Position numbers and translations under genes: made by a program. Positions 5,656 through 6,946 of a stretch of DNA of 6,946 nucleotides are shown piece by piece; position 1 is the stretch's first letter, and each line of letters starts with the position of its first letter. The DNA is from Vulcanimicrobiota bacterium (GTDB lineage: Bacteria > Vulcanimicrobiota > Vulcanimicrobiia > Vulcanimicrobiales > Vulcanimicrobiaceae). The notes under the pieces were generated by a model, which ran no database searches, was not told the DNA's origin, and saw nothing but the letters and a program-made list of their open reading frames with translations. The DNA lies in assembly GCA_019247395.1 (NCBI GenBank), contig JAFAOZ010000072.1, positions 1 to 6,946 on the forward strand. Reading direction: 5' to 3'.

Positions 5656-6946
5656 TGCAAGTACTCCATTTGCGTGCGAAGGGCTTTCCGGCGCCCCAAG
5701 AGATAGACTGCGATCCCGCTCAAGAGCATCAACGCCGTAAGCCCGATTACCTTCACCACGGCGAGCACTTTGTTCGGATCGTCGTCGGCCGGAAAACCGG
5801 CAAAGACGATCGCCGAGATCGTCGTCGCCAGACCGACGAGCGCCGCGAGCGAAACGGTGTACTTGCCACCCGGGATCCGCACCATCTCTTGCGTTTGCGG
5901 TTCGGCCCGAAGCTTCAACGCGGCGGCAAAGAGGAAGAGAAACGGCACCATCGTGATGACGACCGTCGAGCTTACCAGAACGTCGTACGCTCCGCGAACG
6001 CTCGTGCCGCCCTGACCTAAAAAAATGAAGACGGCGGCAATCGCCGATTGTGTGACGAGTGCGGCAACGGGCGATCCCCACTTCGGGTGCATACGGCCGA
6101 AGGCGCTCGGCAAATAGCGATCGATTCCCGCCACGAACGGAATGCGTGCCACCGCGCCCAGCCACGCGCCGGCGCTTCCGATGCAGCTCACGGCGACGAG
6201 CACCGCCGCGAGTGGAGTCAGCGCAGTCCAGCCGAAACGCGTCGCGACGTGTCCGATCGCTTGCATCACGCCCGACGACGGATTCACATCGCGCGGGAGC
6301 AGCGTGGCCAGCACGGCGATCGTGCCGCCGATGTAGATCACCGCAATGGCCGGCGCCGCGATGGCGAGCCCCAGCGGTATCGTGCGGCGCGGATTTTTGA
6401 TCTCGCCGCCCATGAACGGCATCGACTCCGGCCCCGTCCAAGCGAACGCGATGACCGACCAGAAGATGATGTCTTTTATGTGCAGGGTGGGGCGCATGGA
6501 GGCCGCATCGATCGTTGTTGCCGGCCCGAAACGCAGCCACGCAAGTGCTCCGAGCGCCAGAAGCAAGAGCGTGACGGTCCATCGCGAAATCGCGCCGGCG
6601 TTATTGAGCCACTTGCCGATTTGCAGCCCATAAATATTGACGACCGTCGCGAGCGTCAACCCGCCGAGCGCAACGGCGATGAAGTACGCGGGCGTTGCCG
6701 AGAGCGCGCCGCCGTTGCTCCCGCCGATGAAGAGCGCATTGCCGGCAGCAAAGTAGAGCAGCGCCGGAAAGTACGGTAGGTTGCTCGCCCAGTAGGTCCA
6801 GCCGGTAATGAAGCCGGCGAACGGCCCGAAGGCGCGCTTACTCCATACGTAGAGGCCGCCTTCGTCGGGATGATGCGAAGCGAGAAAGACGACCGCGATC
6901 GAGAGCGGAGCGAACATTGCGAGCGCCCCGATGGCCCAGATCGGTA
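5652..6946 (-). CDS. APC-superfamily amino acid permease (N-terminus beyond right edge)
   Basis: This is a cytoplasmic-membrane transporter of the amino acid/polyamine/organocation superfamily. The reading frame is open to the window edge and begins within helix 2 (PIWAIGALAMFAPLSIAVVF), so helix 1 with its substrate-binding Gly motif is missing here; a Met at 6917 is internal, not the start. Numbering from that Met, 421 residues are visible. Family signatures are DEGGLYVWSKRAFGPFAGF (18-36, the loop and start of helix 3) and FAWTGPESMPFMGGEIKNP (158-176, helix 6 and the conserved ExKNP loop, followed by RRTIPLG). Hydrophobic segments match helices 2-12, with further helices near 77-98, 111-130, 179-206, 232-256, 283-300, 311-334, 353-375 and 387-408. 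The C-terminus is short, basic and cytoplasmic. It is most like amino acid permeases or exchangers; the substrate is unknown. Its TGA overlaps the phosphoesterase ATG by 4 nt, so the two form an operon whose promoter lies outside the window. Confidence 0.9.
   Translation of the reverse strand, partial: PIWAIGALAMFAPLSIAVVFLASHHPDEGGLYVWSKRAFGPFAGFITGWTYWASNLPYFPALLYFAAGNALFIGGSNGGALSATPAYFIAVALGGLTLATVVNIYGLQIGKWLNNAGAISRWTVTLLLLALGALAWLRFGPATTIDAASMRPTLHIKDIIFWSVIAFAWTGPESMPFMGGEIKNPRRTIPLGLAIAAPAIAVIYIGGTIAVLATLLPRDVNPSSGVMQAIGHVATRFGWTALTPLAAVLVAVSCIGSAGAWLGAVARIPFVAGIDRYLPSAFGRMHPKWGSPVAALVTQSAIAAVFIFLGQGGTSVRGAYDVLVSSTVVITMVPFLFLFAAALKLRAEPQTQEMVRIPGGKYTVSLAALVGLATTISAIVFAGFPADDDPNKVLAVVKVIGLTALMLLSGIAVYLLGRRKALRTQMEYLQ
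5664..5667 (-). promoter_or_regulatory. Shine-Dalgarno of the phosphoesterase gene
   Basis: GGAG on the minus strand lies 8 nt before the phosphoesterase ATG and inside the last codons of the permease gene (Met-Glu-Tyr-Leu-Gln-stop). With the ATGA stop-start overlap it supports translational coupling and fixes the start codon. Confidence 0.65.

Noticed and set aside
4807..5706. 299-codon plus-strand open frame opposite the phosphoesterase
   Set aside because: It is antisense to a gene with complete catalytic motifs. The translation shows no domain and no signal, and it spans the permease-phosphoesterase junction without regard to it.
5656..6582. Upstream in-frame extension of the phosphoesterase gene (599-codon reading)
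   Set aside because: The extension overlaps the permease gene in another frame, is Arg-rich and domainless, and precedes a clear signal peptide with its own Shine-Dalgarno at 5655.
6048..6779. 243-codon plus-strand open frame opposite the permease
   Set aside because: The Arg/His/Glu-rich translation is typical of the complement of a hydrophobic membrane-protein gene; no start signal or domain is seen.

Overview
The window is a GC-rich, densely coding bacterial stretch holding six genes: four read rightward (about 1-4786) and two read leftward (4783-6946). Codon third positions are strongly G/C, intergenic gaps are tiny, and a dispersed palindromic repeat of a kind seen in soil and candidate-phylum genomes is built into one gene boundary. 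No rRNA, tRNA or marker gene is present. A GC-rich environmental bacterium, possibly from a poorly cultured phylum, is the most that can be said about the organism.

Region 1 (1-2318) is a two-gene unit. It has a Rieske-type oxygenase alpha subunit of the quaternary-amine/betaine-like group, followed with a 14-nt overlap by a flavoprotein of the monomeric sarcosine oxidase/SolA family that keeps the covalent-flavin cysteine and the carboxylate-binding Arg and Lys. Together they suggest stepwise oxidative N-demethylation of a methylated amino acid (for example glycine betaine or proline betaine, then N-methyl amino acid, then free amino acid). The substrate is inferred, and no reductase partner of the oxygenase is in view. 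The junction is remade by a 60-nt inverted-repeat element (about 1101-1160). It supplies the stop codon of the first gene and residues 2-21 of the second.

Region 2 (2319-4786) begins with a 126-nt gap holding a doubtful 31-codon small ORF. A YtcJ-like metal-dependent amidohydrolase follows, started by a GTG that lacks a Shine-Dalgarno, and 23 nt further on comes an unrecognised exported protein of 248 residues with a signal peptide.

Region 3 (4783-6946, leftward) is a translationally coupled pair: an APC-superfamily amino acid permease whose first helix lies beyond the right edge, and an exported AcpA-type phosphoesterase/acid phosphatase. They overlap by ATGA. The phosphoesterase meets the rightward exported-protein gene tail to tail, the two stop codons sharing the four bases CTAG, so there is no intergenic space for a terminator.

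Taken together, the window reads as a nutrient-scavenging neighbourhood: N-methyl amino acid demethylation, amide or imide hydrolysis, amino acid uptake and phosphate ester cleavage. The most unusual feature is the palindromic repeat co-opted into two proteins at once.
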